Notes under the pieces: model-generated
Databases searched by the model: none
What the model saw: only the letters and a program-made list of their open reading frames with translations
What the model was told of the DNA's origin: nothing
Translations under genes and position numbers: made by a program
NCBI RefSeq assembly: GCF_040222815.1
Contig: NZ_JAVKCH010000036.1
Span: forward strand, 62,001-126,000
Direction: 5' to 3'
Source of the DNA: Imperialibacter sp040222815
GTDB taxonomy: Bacteria > Bacteroidota > Bacteroidia > Cytophagales > Cyclobacteriaceae
Length of the DNA: 64,000 nucleotides
Shown: positions 18,592-26,463 of the stretch, piece after piece
Position numbering within the stretch: position 1 is the stretch's first letter
Layout: every line of letters begins with the position of its first letter

Positions 18592-21024
18592 ATGAGCAAG
18601 AAATTTCACATAGTAGTTGCCGTAATAATATGCGTACTTTCATCGACGTTGTCGGCCCGTCAGGTCAGGGAAGAACTGATGCAAAAACCCTGGAAAGCCC
18701 AATGGATTACTGGTCCGGGAGCTCCCCTCAACCGGTGGATGGTAAGGTCAGATCAAACTTTAAAGGAGTATGGCGTTTTTAAATTTAGGAAGCGCTTTAC
18801 CCTGCCTCAGAAGCCCTCGTCATTCATCGTTCATGTTTCTGCCGACAACAGGTATAAACTGTACGTCAACGACAATTTGGTGTCGCAGGGCCCTGCAAGA
18901 GGCGACCTGTATTTCTGGAATTTTGAAACTGTTGACCTTGCCCCTTATTTGGCAGAAGGGGAAAACACAGTTGCTGCTGTGGTCTGGAATGATGGGCCAA
19001 ATAAAGGTGAGGCCCAGATCACCTACCTGACAGCTTTCGTGCTTCAGGGGGATTCAGAATCTTCAGAAGTTATCAACACAGACAATAGCTGGAAGGCAAT
19101 CAAAGACAATAGTTACCAACCGTTGCCGGTAAGGGTTCCTGGCTATTATGTGGCCGGGCCTTCTGAATTCGTCGACATGAATAAACATGTGAGCGGCTGG
19201 CGACAAAAAGATTTGGATGATTCAGCCTGGGGAAGTGCCAGAGCAATTGGCCCCAGTGTCACAAAAGATGCTGCAGTAAATGCCATGGGTTGGATGCTGG
19301 TACCGTCACCATTGCCACAGATGGCTATGACAGTTGAGCGACTCAAGTCAACCAGAATAGCCGAAGGAGTGCAGGTACCTAAAGGATTTCCAGCAACTCC
19401 TAACAAGGTAACTATACCCGCCAATTCAAAAGCCACTCTGTTGTTGGACCAGGGAGCTTTAACGAATGGATATCCGACGATAAAATTCAGCGGCGGCAAG
19501 AACGCCAGCTTTGCCATGGGGTATGCAGAAGCGCTTTACACGCCTATGGAAGGCGAACAGCGGGGGCCTTTCCCAAGGCTAAGCAAAGACAATAGAAATG
19601 AGGTTGAAGGTAAATTATTTATTGGGAAAACTGACAGTGTGGTTTCCAATGGCAAGGCTAATCAGGAGTATTCACCTCTATGGTGGCGGACTTACCGTTA
19701 CATTAAGCTGAAGATTTATACAGGAAGCGAGCCATTGGTGATTGATGATATCTACGGCACATTCACTGGATACCCCTTTGTTAAGAATTCAAAACTTGAT
19801 GTTGCAAATGCTGAAATGGGGCAAATGGTGGACATAGGCTGGCGAACTGCGCAGTTATGCGCCTTCGAGACGTATATGGACTGTCCTTACTATGAGCAGT
19901 TGCAATATATAGGCGATGCCAGAATTCAGGCGCTTGTGACAATGTACAATACAAATGACGATAGACTGGTAAAGCAGGCACTTACGCTGATGGATCATTC
20001 TCGGTTAGCAGAAGGCATAACACTGAGCCGATACCCGACTGATCTTGACCAGCAGATAACAACGTTTTCATTGTGGTGGGTGGCCATGATGCACGATTAC
20101 TACCGATATGGCAAGGATCCCAGCTTCATCAAGGGACTTCTACCGGGTGCTCGTCAGGTAATGTCCTTTTTTGAAAGGTACCAAACAGCGGATGGATCCC
20201 TTAAAAACCTTCCTTATTGGTTGTTTACTGATTGGACAACCCACGATGGCTGGGATTTCGGTATGGCTCCCATCGGTAAAAATGGCGAATCAGCAGTGCT
20301 TGATATTCAGCTGGCTTGGGTGTATCAACAGGCAGCGGACCTAGAAGCAGCCTTGGGATTGAAAGACCTGTCGCAGCTTTATCTATCACGTGCTAAACAA
20401 TTGAAGGAAACTATCCGGAAAAAGTATTGGGTGGCAGACAAAGGACTTTTCGCTGACACTGAAACAAAGGACCTTTTTTCTCAGCATGCTAATTCACTAG
20501 CCATTCTTGCAGGAGTGGTGGAAGGCGAGGAAGCAATCACCGTGGCAAAAGGTCTTATGTCAGATGCTTCGCTGGCCCCAGCTACCATTTATTTCAAATT
20601 CTATCTGCACCAGGCTTTAACCAAAGCCGGTTACGGAAACGATTATCTTTCATGGCTGGATAAATGGAGAGAAAATATCAATTTAGGGCTAACCACCTGG
20701 GCTGAAACGTCGGAGGTAGCCACCTCACGGTCCGACTGTCATGCGTGGGGATCAAGCCCCAACGTGGAGTTTTACCGGATCATCCTTGGCATTGATAGTG
20801 ACGGCCCTGGTTTTTCCAAAGTGAGAATTGAACCTCACCTGGGTACGTTGACAGATATTAGTGGAGAGATGCCACATCCGAAAGGGAAACTCACAGTGGC
20901 TTATTCCATTAAGAAGGGTGCGTTAACTGCTGATATCAACCTCCCAGGAAACACGTCAGGCATATTCGTGTGGAAAGGGAAGGAACATGAGCTCAAAGGA
21001 GGAGCAAATAGCCTGAAGTTGTAA
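18592..21024 (+). CDS. exported alpha-L-rhamnosidase-like glycoside hydrolase (GH78-type)
   Basis: 810 residues from this ATG, chosen because it opens a signal peptide (MSKKFHIVVAVIICVLSS); an in-frame start at 18484 would put 36 hydrophilic residues in front. An N-terminal beta-sandwich (KPWKAQWITGPG, FVLQ...) leads to an (alpha/alpha)6 barrel with CPYYEQLQYIGDARIQ, WLFTDWTTHDGW and TTWAETSEVATSRSDCHAW, the last typical of GH78. A C-terminal beta domain follows. It probably removes L-rhamnose from a glycan or glycoside brought by the SusCD pair. A 208-bp gap separates it from the SusD gene. Confidence 0.85.
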   Translation: MSKKFHIVVAVIICVLSSTLSARQVREELMQKPWKAQWITGPGAPLNRWMVRSDQTLKEYGVFKFRKRFTLPQKPSSFIVHVSADNRYKLYVNDNLVSQGPARGDLYFWNFETVDLAPYLAEGENTVAAVVWNDGPNKGEAQITYLTAFVLQGDSESSEVINTDNSWKAIKDNSYQPLPVRVPGYYVAGPSEFVDMNKHVSGWRQKDLDDSAWGSARAIGPSVTKDAAVNAMGWMLVPSPLPQMAMTVERLKSTRIAEGVQVPKGFPATPNKVTIPANSKATLLLDQGALTNGYPTIKFSGGKNASFAMGYAEALYTPMEGEQRGPFPRLSKDNRNEVEGKLFIGKTDSVVSNGKANQEYSPLWWRTYRYIKLKIYTGSEPLVIDDIYGTFTGYPFVKNSKLDVANAEMGQMVDIGWRTAQLCAFETYMDCPYYEQLQYIGDARIQALVTMYNTNDDRLVKQALTLMDHSRLAEGITLSRYPTDLDQQITTFSLWWVAMMHDYYRYGKDPSFIKGLLPGARQVMSFFERYQTADGSLKNLPYWLFTDWTTHDGWDFGMAPIGKNGESAVLDIQLAWVYQQAADLEAALGLKDLSQLYLSRAKQLKETIRKKYWVADKGLFADTETKDLFSQHANSLAILAGVVEGEEAITVAKGLMSDASLAPATIYFKFYLHQALTKAGYGNDYLSWLDKWRENINLGLTTWAETSEVATSRSDCHAWGSSPNVEFYRIILGIDSDGPGFSKVRIEPHLGTLTDISGEMPHPKGKLTVAYSIKKGALTADINLPGNTSGIFVWKGKEHELKGGANSLKL

Positions 21025-21067
21025 GCTGACTTCTAATTTGGCTTTTCACAGCGAAGTATCACGAGCA

Positions 21068-21099
21068 AAAAGGCGGCAGAGACCCCTCTGCCGCCTTTT
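21068..21099. terminator. bidirectional intrinsic terminator
   Basis: AAAAGGCGGCAGAG / CTCTGCCGCCTTTT is a perfect 14-bp stem with loop ACCC between the convergent rhamnosidase-like and AraC genes. A-rich and T-rich flanks let it work in both directions. Confidence 0.92.
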
Positions 21100-21124
21100 C
21101 TTCGATATAGTCGGGGAAAGCGCT

Positions 21125-22024
21125 TCAAATCTTCCTGAATTTCAGCGGACTTGTTTGGGTATGCTTCTTGAAAAAATTGTTAAAGTGAGTGACTTCCTTG
21201 AAGCCGAGAGCGAAGGCGATTTCCGACACACTCCAGTTACTGTGGCGCAGCAGCACCATCGCTTCCTGTAGCAGCCGGTCGGCAATCACTTGTGAAGTGG
21301 TTTTCTGCGTGGTTTCTTTCACTGCCCTGTTCAGGTGATTGACATGCACGTTGAGCTGCTCGGCAAATTCGGAGGCAGTGCGCAGGCCAATGGCATGGTG
21401 TGAGTCGTCAATAGGGAACTGCCTCTCAAGCAGTTCGGTAAACAGCATCGAGATTCTGTTGGAGGCATTGAGTGGCTGCGCATCTATTTGCGAAGTGGGT
21501 TGAAGCTTTAATGCAAAGTGCAATAGCTCAAAAATAAGGTTGCGAATGGCGTCGTATTTATACTTGTAGTCTGAGTTGAACTCACTGCGGATTCGTTCAA
21601 ACACACCATTTACCTGCTCAGCCTGCTCATCTGTTAGCTCAAAAATGTGGTCGCTGTTGGGTTGAAATACCTCATAATGTGCAAATTGACCAAACTGAGT
21701 AAAGAAGACAGGATTGAAAATGCAGTATACACCACCACCTATCCTATCGAGGTGCTCCCATTTGTAGGGAATTTTTGGATTGGAAAACGATAAAGCCTGT
21801 TTTTTCACCTCCACTACTTTGTCGGCGTAGTGTACACGACTGCCCCCTCTCACCAGCATGATCTTGTAAAAATCACGCCTGCGGTAGGGGATAGCCGTAG
21901 CTTTGCCTGCCACAAAAGGCTCCAGTTCAAACATATTGAAATGCCCAATGTCCTTCCGGATGTTTTCCGGCAGCCACTCAAACTTCCGTTTATAAAACTC
22001 TTCGAGGCTTTCAATGTTGTCCAT
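21125..22024 (-). CDS. AraC-family transcriptional regulator
   Basis: 299 residues. The N-terminal half is a cupin-type sensor (YKIMLVRGGSRVHYADKVV, FSNPKIPYKW). The C-terminal DNA-binding domain carries FAEQLNVHVNHLNRAVKETT and VSEIAFALGFKEVTHFNNFF and ends TSPLKFRKI. It is convergent with the rhamnosidase-like gene and lies 57 bp after the outer-membrane protein gene at 22082. No target can be assigned from the sequence. Confidence 0.9.
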   Translation of the reverse strand: MDNIESLEEFYKRKFEWLPENIRKDIGHFNMFELEPFVAGKATAIPYRRRDFYKIMLVRGGSRVHYADKVVEVKKQALSFSNPKIPYKWEHLDRIGGGVYCIFNPVFFTQFGQFAHYEVFQPNSDHIFELTDEQAEQVNGVFERIRSEFNSDYKYKYDAIRNLIFELLHFALKLQPTSQIDAQPLNASNRISMLFTELLERQFPIDDSHHAIGLRTASEFAEQLNVHVNHLNRAVKETTQKTTSQVIADRLLQEAMVLLRHSNWSVSEIAFALGFKEVTHFNNFFKKHTQTSPLKFRKI

Positions 22025-22081
22025 TGTTCTTTCAATTACAAAATTCGAACATTTATTGGCAAGTGCAGATTGCCAATAAAC

Positions 22082-22900
22082 TTAATCCTTTTCACTATAC
22101 TCCTTACCAAACGAGTACACCAGGCTGATGTTCCAGATAAAATCTTTTCCAGCCAGCTCGGTGTCAATCGACTGGCTCATTATCGACTGAAGCGACAAGG
22201 GAAAACCCTTTAGTGCAAGGCTGAAGGTGGAGCTGGCGTAGTACCCACGGTTATCGTCCATTTGCAGGTAATAGAGCTGCGGACTGGCGCCGAACAAAAG
22301 TTTTGGCCCAAGCCTTACCTCTGAGAAACTGGCCTGAGTAGCAAAGAAATAGGTATTCTGGGTTCCCTCAGGCTGAAAACCGTGTGCCTGCAAATAGTAT
22401 AGCCCCACAGTAACTTTTTTATTGATGGTATATCGTGGCACAATTTCGCCTGCGGCAAACTGTCGGCTGATCATAAGGGTAGTAGGCACGCCGTTTACCG
22501 GATAATCGTCAAACTGGAAGGTGAAAGCAGGATGTGCTCCCACATGCAGCTTGAATTTGTCTCCGGTAATTATTTTGTATCTCCACCAAAAGATGAAGGA
22601 CCATGGCCTGCCTGTCATGGCAAACCTGAGCTGTGGCTCAAACGTCAGTCTTTTTTTTCCCACATTCATGTCAAATATCAATGCGGGCCTGCCCAGCGAA
22701 AATGCAGGAAGTAGCGAAATGCCGTTGTTAGTGGCGGTTACAGCACCGCTCAAATGGCCAGCCCGGTTTGTGCTGTCGGCCTCCTGTGCAAAGGTTATTC
22801 GACTTGCAATAACAAGGAGTAAGACAATGATGAGGGAGGCGAAAAACCGAAACTCAAAGTATTCGATCCGTGATTGTTTCCTGAGGTAGATAGAATGCAT
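22082..22900 (-). CDS. putative outer-membrane beta-barrel protein
   Basis: 272 residues from this ATG. The start is chosen because a perfect TACCTTTG -7 element lies about 34 bp upstream (22934-22941) and because a longer in-frame start at 22996 would lie upstream of that promoter. A hydrophobic signal segment ends TFAQ. The mature part has alternating polar and aromatic strands (LTFEPQLRFAMTGRPW, TVGLYYLQAHGFQPEG, FIWNISLVYSFGKEY), fitting a barrel. No named family is recognised. Confidence 0.68.
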   Translation of the reverse strand: MHSIYLRKQSRIEYFEFRFFASLIIVLLLVIASRITFAQEADSTNRAGHLSGAVTATNNGISLLPAFSLGRPALIFDMNVGKKRLTFEPQLRFAMTGRPWSFIFWWRYKIITGDKFKLHVGAHPAFTFQFDDYPVNGVPTTLMISRQFAAGEIVPRYTINKKVTVGLYYLQAHGFQPEGTQNTYFFATQASFSEVRLGPKLLFGASPQLYYLQMDDNRGYYASSTFSLALKGFPLSLQSIMSQSIDTELAGKDFIWNISLVYSFGKEYSEKD

Positions 22901-22933
22901 TGGTAGGATAGGTGTGTTGGTAATTGTCTGATG

Positions 22934-22941
22934 CAAAGGTA
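22934..22941 (-). promoter_or_regulatory. TAnnTTTG -7 promoter element
   Basis: On the minus strand TACCTTTG matches the Bacteroidota -7 consensus TAnnTTTG exactly. It would place the transcript start about 27 bases before the ATG at 22900. No good -33 TTG is seen at the usual spacing. Confidence 0.5.
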
Positions 22942-23033
22942 CTTCAAACCAGAAACTTGGGATAATGTAAATCAAAGCAATAGTTACGAAAATCAAACAG
23001 CAGATGGTGAGTGATTCCCCGCCCCGATTCCTA

Positions 23034-23549
23034 TCAGCACATTGTTAGCCAATGCTTCCTGGTAAGCTGATATACCTTGCAGAGGCTGGTGTCGAAGATC
23101 CGGTCTTCCACAAACTGAAAGCCGAGACGTTCATAAAAACGAATGGCATCGACATTGGTGGCCAGCGGGTCAATCAGAACGGCCGTTACCTCCGGATCAT
23201 TGAAACAGCGGTTGATAGCCTGCCTCATCATTTCGGTGCCATAACCTTTTCCCAAATCGGTTTGCTCCCCAATCCAGATGTCAATGGCCCGAAGGTTGGG
23301 TGGCACATCGCCCCAATAGTGTGATTCTTCCTTCTCAGGATCGATGATTTGAACAAAGCCAATGGGCCTGCCATCCAGCTCGGCAATGAGTTGCTCCCGC
23401 CAGGGAGGCGTTTTCTTCAACTCGCTTTCCCATCCCCACTCATCGTCGGGGTCGGAAGCTATTACATGTGGTTGTTCATCCCAGTGAAGCAGGAGAGGGA
23501 GGTCTTGTATGGTGGCGATTCTGAGCTTTATATGGCCTCTTTCAGTCAT
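23034..23549 (-). CDS. GNAT N-acetyltransferase, AAC(6')-like subgroup
   Basis: 171 residues, a complete GNAT domain. The acetyl-CoA loop is DLGKGYGTEMMRQAI, and VDAIRFYERLGFQ follows. The stretch PIGFVQIIDPEKEESHYWG, then RAIDIWIGE resembles the acetyltransferase_8/AAC(6')-Ib-like subgroup. That subgroup includes aminoglycoside acetyltransferases, but many chromosomal members have unrelated or unknown substrates, so resistance should not be assumed. It stands alone between an outer-membrane protein gene and an orphan secreted protein gene. Confidence 0.82.
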   Translation of the reverse strand: MTERGHIKLRIATIQDLPLLLHWDEQPHVIASDPDDEWGWESELKKTPPWREQLIAELDGRPIGFVQIIDPEKEESHYWGDVPPNLRAIDIWIGEQTDLGKGYGTEMMRQAINRCFNDPEVTAVLIDPLATNVDAIRFYERLGFQFVEDRIFDTSLCKVYQLTRKHWLTMC

Positions 23550-23668
23550 TTTACAGTGATTTCTTTACTCTTGTGGACACCTATACTTTTGGTTCGGGAA
23601 CGGGTTGATCCGGCGGGCTTCATGGGGTGTCCACTCAATGTGCCCCAGGGCAGGTAACTATGAGCATA

Positions 23669-25156
23669 TTATCTGTAAGCAACTTTATTGATGTAAAACA
23701 CCTGCCGGTAGTAGCCTGCTTCTTCGCTATGCAGGTTTTCAATGTCCCGAATCCCATAAGTGTAAAAGGTCGTGCCAAACCACCTGCTCAGGTTTCCTAC
23801 TTGATTCCTGCCACCCCACGACTCATCATCTTCAAAGGTCAGGGAGATGTCGTTGAAGGTTTTGCCCTCAATGATTTTGTCTTCCTTTAGCACTTTTGAG
23901 CGGATGGTATTGTCGTAAAGGTACAATAGGACTGTTTCGTCGCCCTTGGTGCCTACGTGCACCAGGTCTCTGGCGCCAAAGGTGGTGACATCGTTGATTT
24001 CGAACGAGCTGTCCCAGAGGAAGTTACCCAGGCGGTCGAATGTCATCACCACAGCATGGGTGTAGTGGTATCCAAAGGAATAGCTGGGGTAGTAGGCTTC
24101 GCCAAAGACGGTGTAGTAGTTGCCATTTGGGATAATATCGTGCAAGAGTAGCCGATAGTGGAATCGTGGTTGCTGGCCCAGGACTTTTTTCTGGTTGGCC
24201 CTCTCTCTGATGCGCCTTTCTCTTCCAGTCGACAAATAGGAAAAAAAGTGATCAAGCTCGCTGTAGTCGAAGTAGTCGATGCGCTGCTGGCTGCTGTTGC
24301 TCAACCTGGCGATGTAAAGGCCGCTCGAATAGGTTAGTCGTTGATGTGCATAGGTGCCGGCCACAAACTGGCGATCCAGCTCTGGGTTAGTGGGTGCTCC
24401 ATTTAGCAAACTCTTCGATTCATCTGGTTCCAGGTGAATATTGCGCATCATATCGCCGCCCTCGGAAAAAGACCTGACAGAGACTGTCGTTCGTAAATAA
24501 GGCTTGCGTTCGCTCATGGTCACCGTGAAAATCCTTAGCCTGTCGTCGGTAGTAATTCTTAGAATCTCGCCGTAGTCGTTGTAAAGGCCGGGAATAATCT
24601 GTGGTAACTTATCAATAAGGTTATACCTGAAAATAAATGGCTTGTAGTCAGTGTACACACCCATTAACAGTGTGTTGCCCACCACATGAAATTGCGTGGG
24701 AACCATTGGTATCACCGTATTGATGTAGAACCGGGAAGTGTCGCCGTTTTCCAGGTTGACTCTTAGCAATACCAATTCCTCCTGTTTATACTCTTTTTCT
24801 CTGATCAGGTAATTGATAAATCCCGGCTGGTAGTCGTGGTCGGTAATGCGGCTGCCGAACGGCAAATGCATGTCTTTTTGCCAAACAATACCTAGTGTGG
24901 TGTCGAGCCGTATGAACTCCCAATTGTAACCGTCCTTGTCTTTATACTCTGTTTTGTGACAAATGAAAAGCCCTTCTTTTTCGCATCCTGTTACTATATA
25001 GTTCTGATAGTTGGCGTTGGCAATTTCGAATTCAATTCTTCCGGGTTGTTCAAGTCGGGTGCTAACCTGTTTTTCTTTTTTTAGGGGAAAAAGCTGCGCC
25101 ATAGCCACAGCGAATGGGCAGAGACAAAAAATAGCGAACAAGAGCAGTTTGTTCAT
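23669..25156 (-). CDS. secreted protein of unknown function
   Basis: 495 residues, with signal peptide MNKLLLFAIFCLCPFAVAMAQ. No family is recognised. The mature part is rich in beta-strand-like, aromatic-containing segments (YNWEFIRLDTTLGIVWQKDM, VVMTFDRLGNFLWDSSFEIN), and the repeated pattern of strands ending in W suggests a propeller-like fold; that is inference. There are no Cys pairs or catalytic motifs to point to. It lies 115 bp downstream of the dehydrogenase gene on the same strand. Confidence 0.7.
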   Translation of the reverse strand: MNKLLLFAIFCLCPFAVAMAQLFPLKKEKQVSTRLEQPGRIEFEIANANYQNYIVTGCEKEGLFICHKTEYKDKDGYNWEFIRLDTTLGIVWQKDMHLPFGSRITDHDYQPGFINYLIREKEYKQEELVLLRVNLENGDTSRFYINTVIPMVPTQFHVVGNTLLMGVYTDYKPFIFRYNLIDKLPQIIPGLYNDYGEILRITTDDRLRIFTVTMSERKPYLRTTVSVRSFSEGGDMMRNIHLEPDESKSLLNGAPTNPELDRQFVAGTYAHQRLTYSSGLYIARLSNSSQQRIDYFDYSELDHFFSYLSTGRERRIRERANQKKVLGQQPRFHYRLLLHDIIPNGNYYTVFGEAYYPSYSFGYHYTHAVVMTFDRLGNFLWDSSFEINDVTTFGARDLVHVGTKGDETVLLYLYDNTIRSKVLKEDKIIEGKTFNDISLTFEDDESWGGRNQVGNLSRWFGTTFYTYGIRDIENLHSEEAGYYRQVFYINKVAYR

Positions 25157-25271
25157 CCAAAAGTAGGTTTTTCAGTCCACTGGCAAGAGTGAATGATATA
25201 ATAAGTTCACCTAATAGCGGGTAAAAGTCAAACTTTTCCATATTCTTTTAAAGGGAAAGACTGGCCTACGT

Positions 25272-26276
25272 CTACCCCAAAAGCGCCAGCACAGTTTGCC
25301 AAACTTCGTCGCTGACGGGTATCCCATCTTTGAGATTGCTGGCTCGGGTTTGTAAGGCCCGCTCGCCCGGATAGTAGGTTTTGTCGCCCTGATGCATAGG
25401 CTCCACGTTGTGTGTGTAGTCAATGATTTCGTTGAGGAGCTTTTCCTGCAGGCTTTTGTCGTTGAATACTTCAGGGTAGATGCAAAGAAATACCTGCGAA
25501 ATTCCGGTTTCATAGTCCCTCAGGCTTACCCTGTAGGTAGAATCTCCTGCCGATAGCAGCGTGGCCAGCATATCTAAAACCATGGAGAGCGCCGACCCCT
25601 TCCAGTAGCCTATGGGCAGTCCACGTTCTTTTGCCAGGATCTTTTCAGGGTCGTTCGATAGCTCGTCGTTGTCGTCCCAGCCTCCGGGAAAGGGTAGCTT
25701 TTCGCCTTTGAGTTTGTAGTCGTTGATCTTACCAAAGGCAAACTGAGACAGCGCCATGTCCAGCACCACGTGCCCCTCGGGTCTTGGTATGGATACTACG
25801 AACGGATTGTTACCGGTTCGGCTGTCTTTACCGCCCCAGGGTGGCATATTGGGCTGGGTATTGGTAAAGAGAATAGAAATGCAGCCAGCTTCCGCAGCCT
25901 GCCAGCCGTACGTGCCACCTCGCATCCAGTGATTGGTGTTGCGCACCGCTACCAGCCCCATGCCATGCAGCTTGGCCAACTCAATGGCCCGGTTGGTGCA
26001 CTTTGTTGCATTAATAACGCCGGAGCCAAAGTGGCCATCCCACCTTTCGATGCTGCCAAAGGTTTCCGCTTTTTCGGCTTCGGCGTCCACTTTTACCGAT
26101 CCTTTTTCAACGTAGCTAATGAACAGCGGTACCCGGTTGATCCCATGTGAATTGACGCCGCAGAGTGTGCTGTCGGTATGGGCTTTTGCCAAGATGTGGG
26201 CTTTTTCTTCCGAAAATTGGTATTTGATGAACAGCTTGTGGAGCACTTCCTGCATTTGCCCTGATGGTATACGCAT
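25272..26276 (-). CDS. Ldh2/YiaK-type malate/L-lactate dehydrogenase family oxidoreductase
   Basis: 334 residues, no signal peptide. Family features are catalytic His44 in GVNSHGINRVP, VAVRNTNHWMRGGTYGWQAA, TNTQPNMPPWGG and GNNPFVVSIPRP. Sequence and length best match YiaK-type 2,3-diketo-L-gulonate (3-dehydro-L-gulonate 2-) reductases, which reduce a keto-acid with NAD(P)H. No transporter or kinase of an ascorbate or gulonate pathway lies next to it, so the exact substrate is open. Confidence 0.87.
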   Translation of the reverse strand: MRIPSGQMQEVLHKLFIKYQFSEEKAHILAKAHTDSTLCGVNSHGINRVPLFISYVEKGSVKVDAEAEKAETFGSIERWDGHFGSGVINATKCTNRAIELAKLHGMGLVAVRNTNHWMRGGTYGWQAAEAGCISILFTNTQPNMPPWGGKDSRTGNNPFVVSIPRPEGHVVLDMALSQFAFGKINDYKLKGEKLPFPGGWDDNDELSNDPEKILAKERGLPIGYWKGSALSMVLDMLATLLSAGDSTYRVSLRDYETGISQVFLCIYPEVFNDKSLQEKLLNEIIDYTHNVEPMHQGDKTYYPGERALQTRASNLKDGIPVSDEVWQTVLALLG

Positions 26277-26396
26277 AGCTTTTTCTGACTTTTGTTAGCG
26301 GTGAATCCAGGGCTTTGAGACATCCGAAAACACCGAGAAAACCCTGAGATTGCAGTCCCCAAGATACAATTCCTGGCCCCTTTTAGTAAAATATAG

Positions 26397-26422
26397 TAGC
26401 GACAAAAAGACTTTTGTCGCTA
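26397..26422. promoter_or_regulatory. 11-bp perfect inverted repeat upstream of the metzincin gene
   Basis: TAGCGACAAAA / TTTTGTCGCTA form a perfect 11-bp stem around a 4-base loop, ending 41 bp before the ATG at 26464. The position suits an operator or a 5'-UTR hairpin. It lacks a following U-tract in the sense direction, so a terminator is less likely. Confidence 0.45.
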
Positions 26423-26463
26423 TCTTCCCCCCTTCAAAATAAGACTAATCTAATTAACCCAAA

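Noticed and set aside
23034..23549. Aminoglycoside resistance gene
   Set aside because: Only subgroup similarity is visible; many chromosomal members act on other substrates and there is no resistance or mobile context.
25158..25165. TACTTTTG -7-like element before the orphan secreted protein
   Set aside because: It ends one base from the start codon, so a transcript from it would begin inside the gene.
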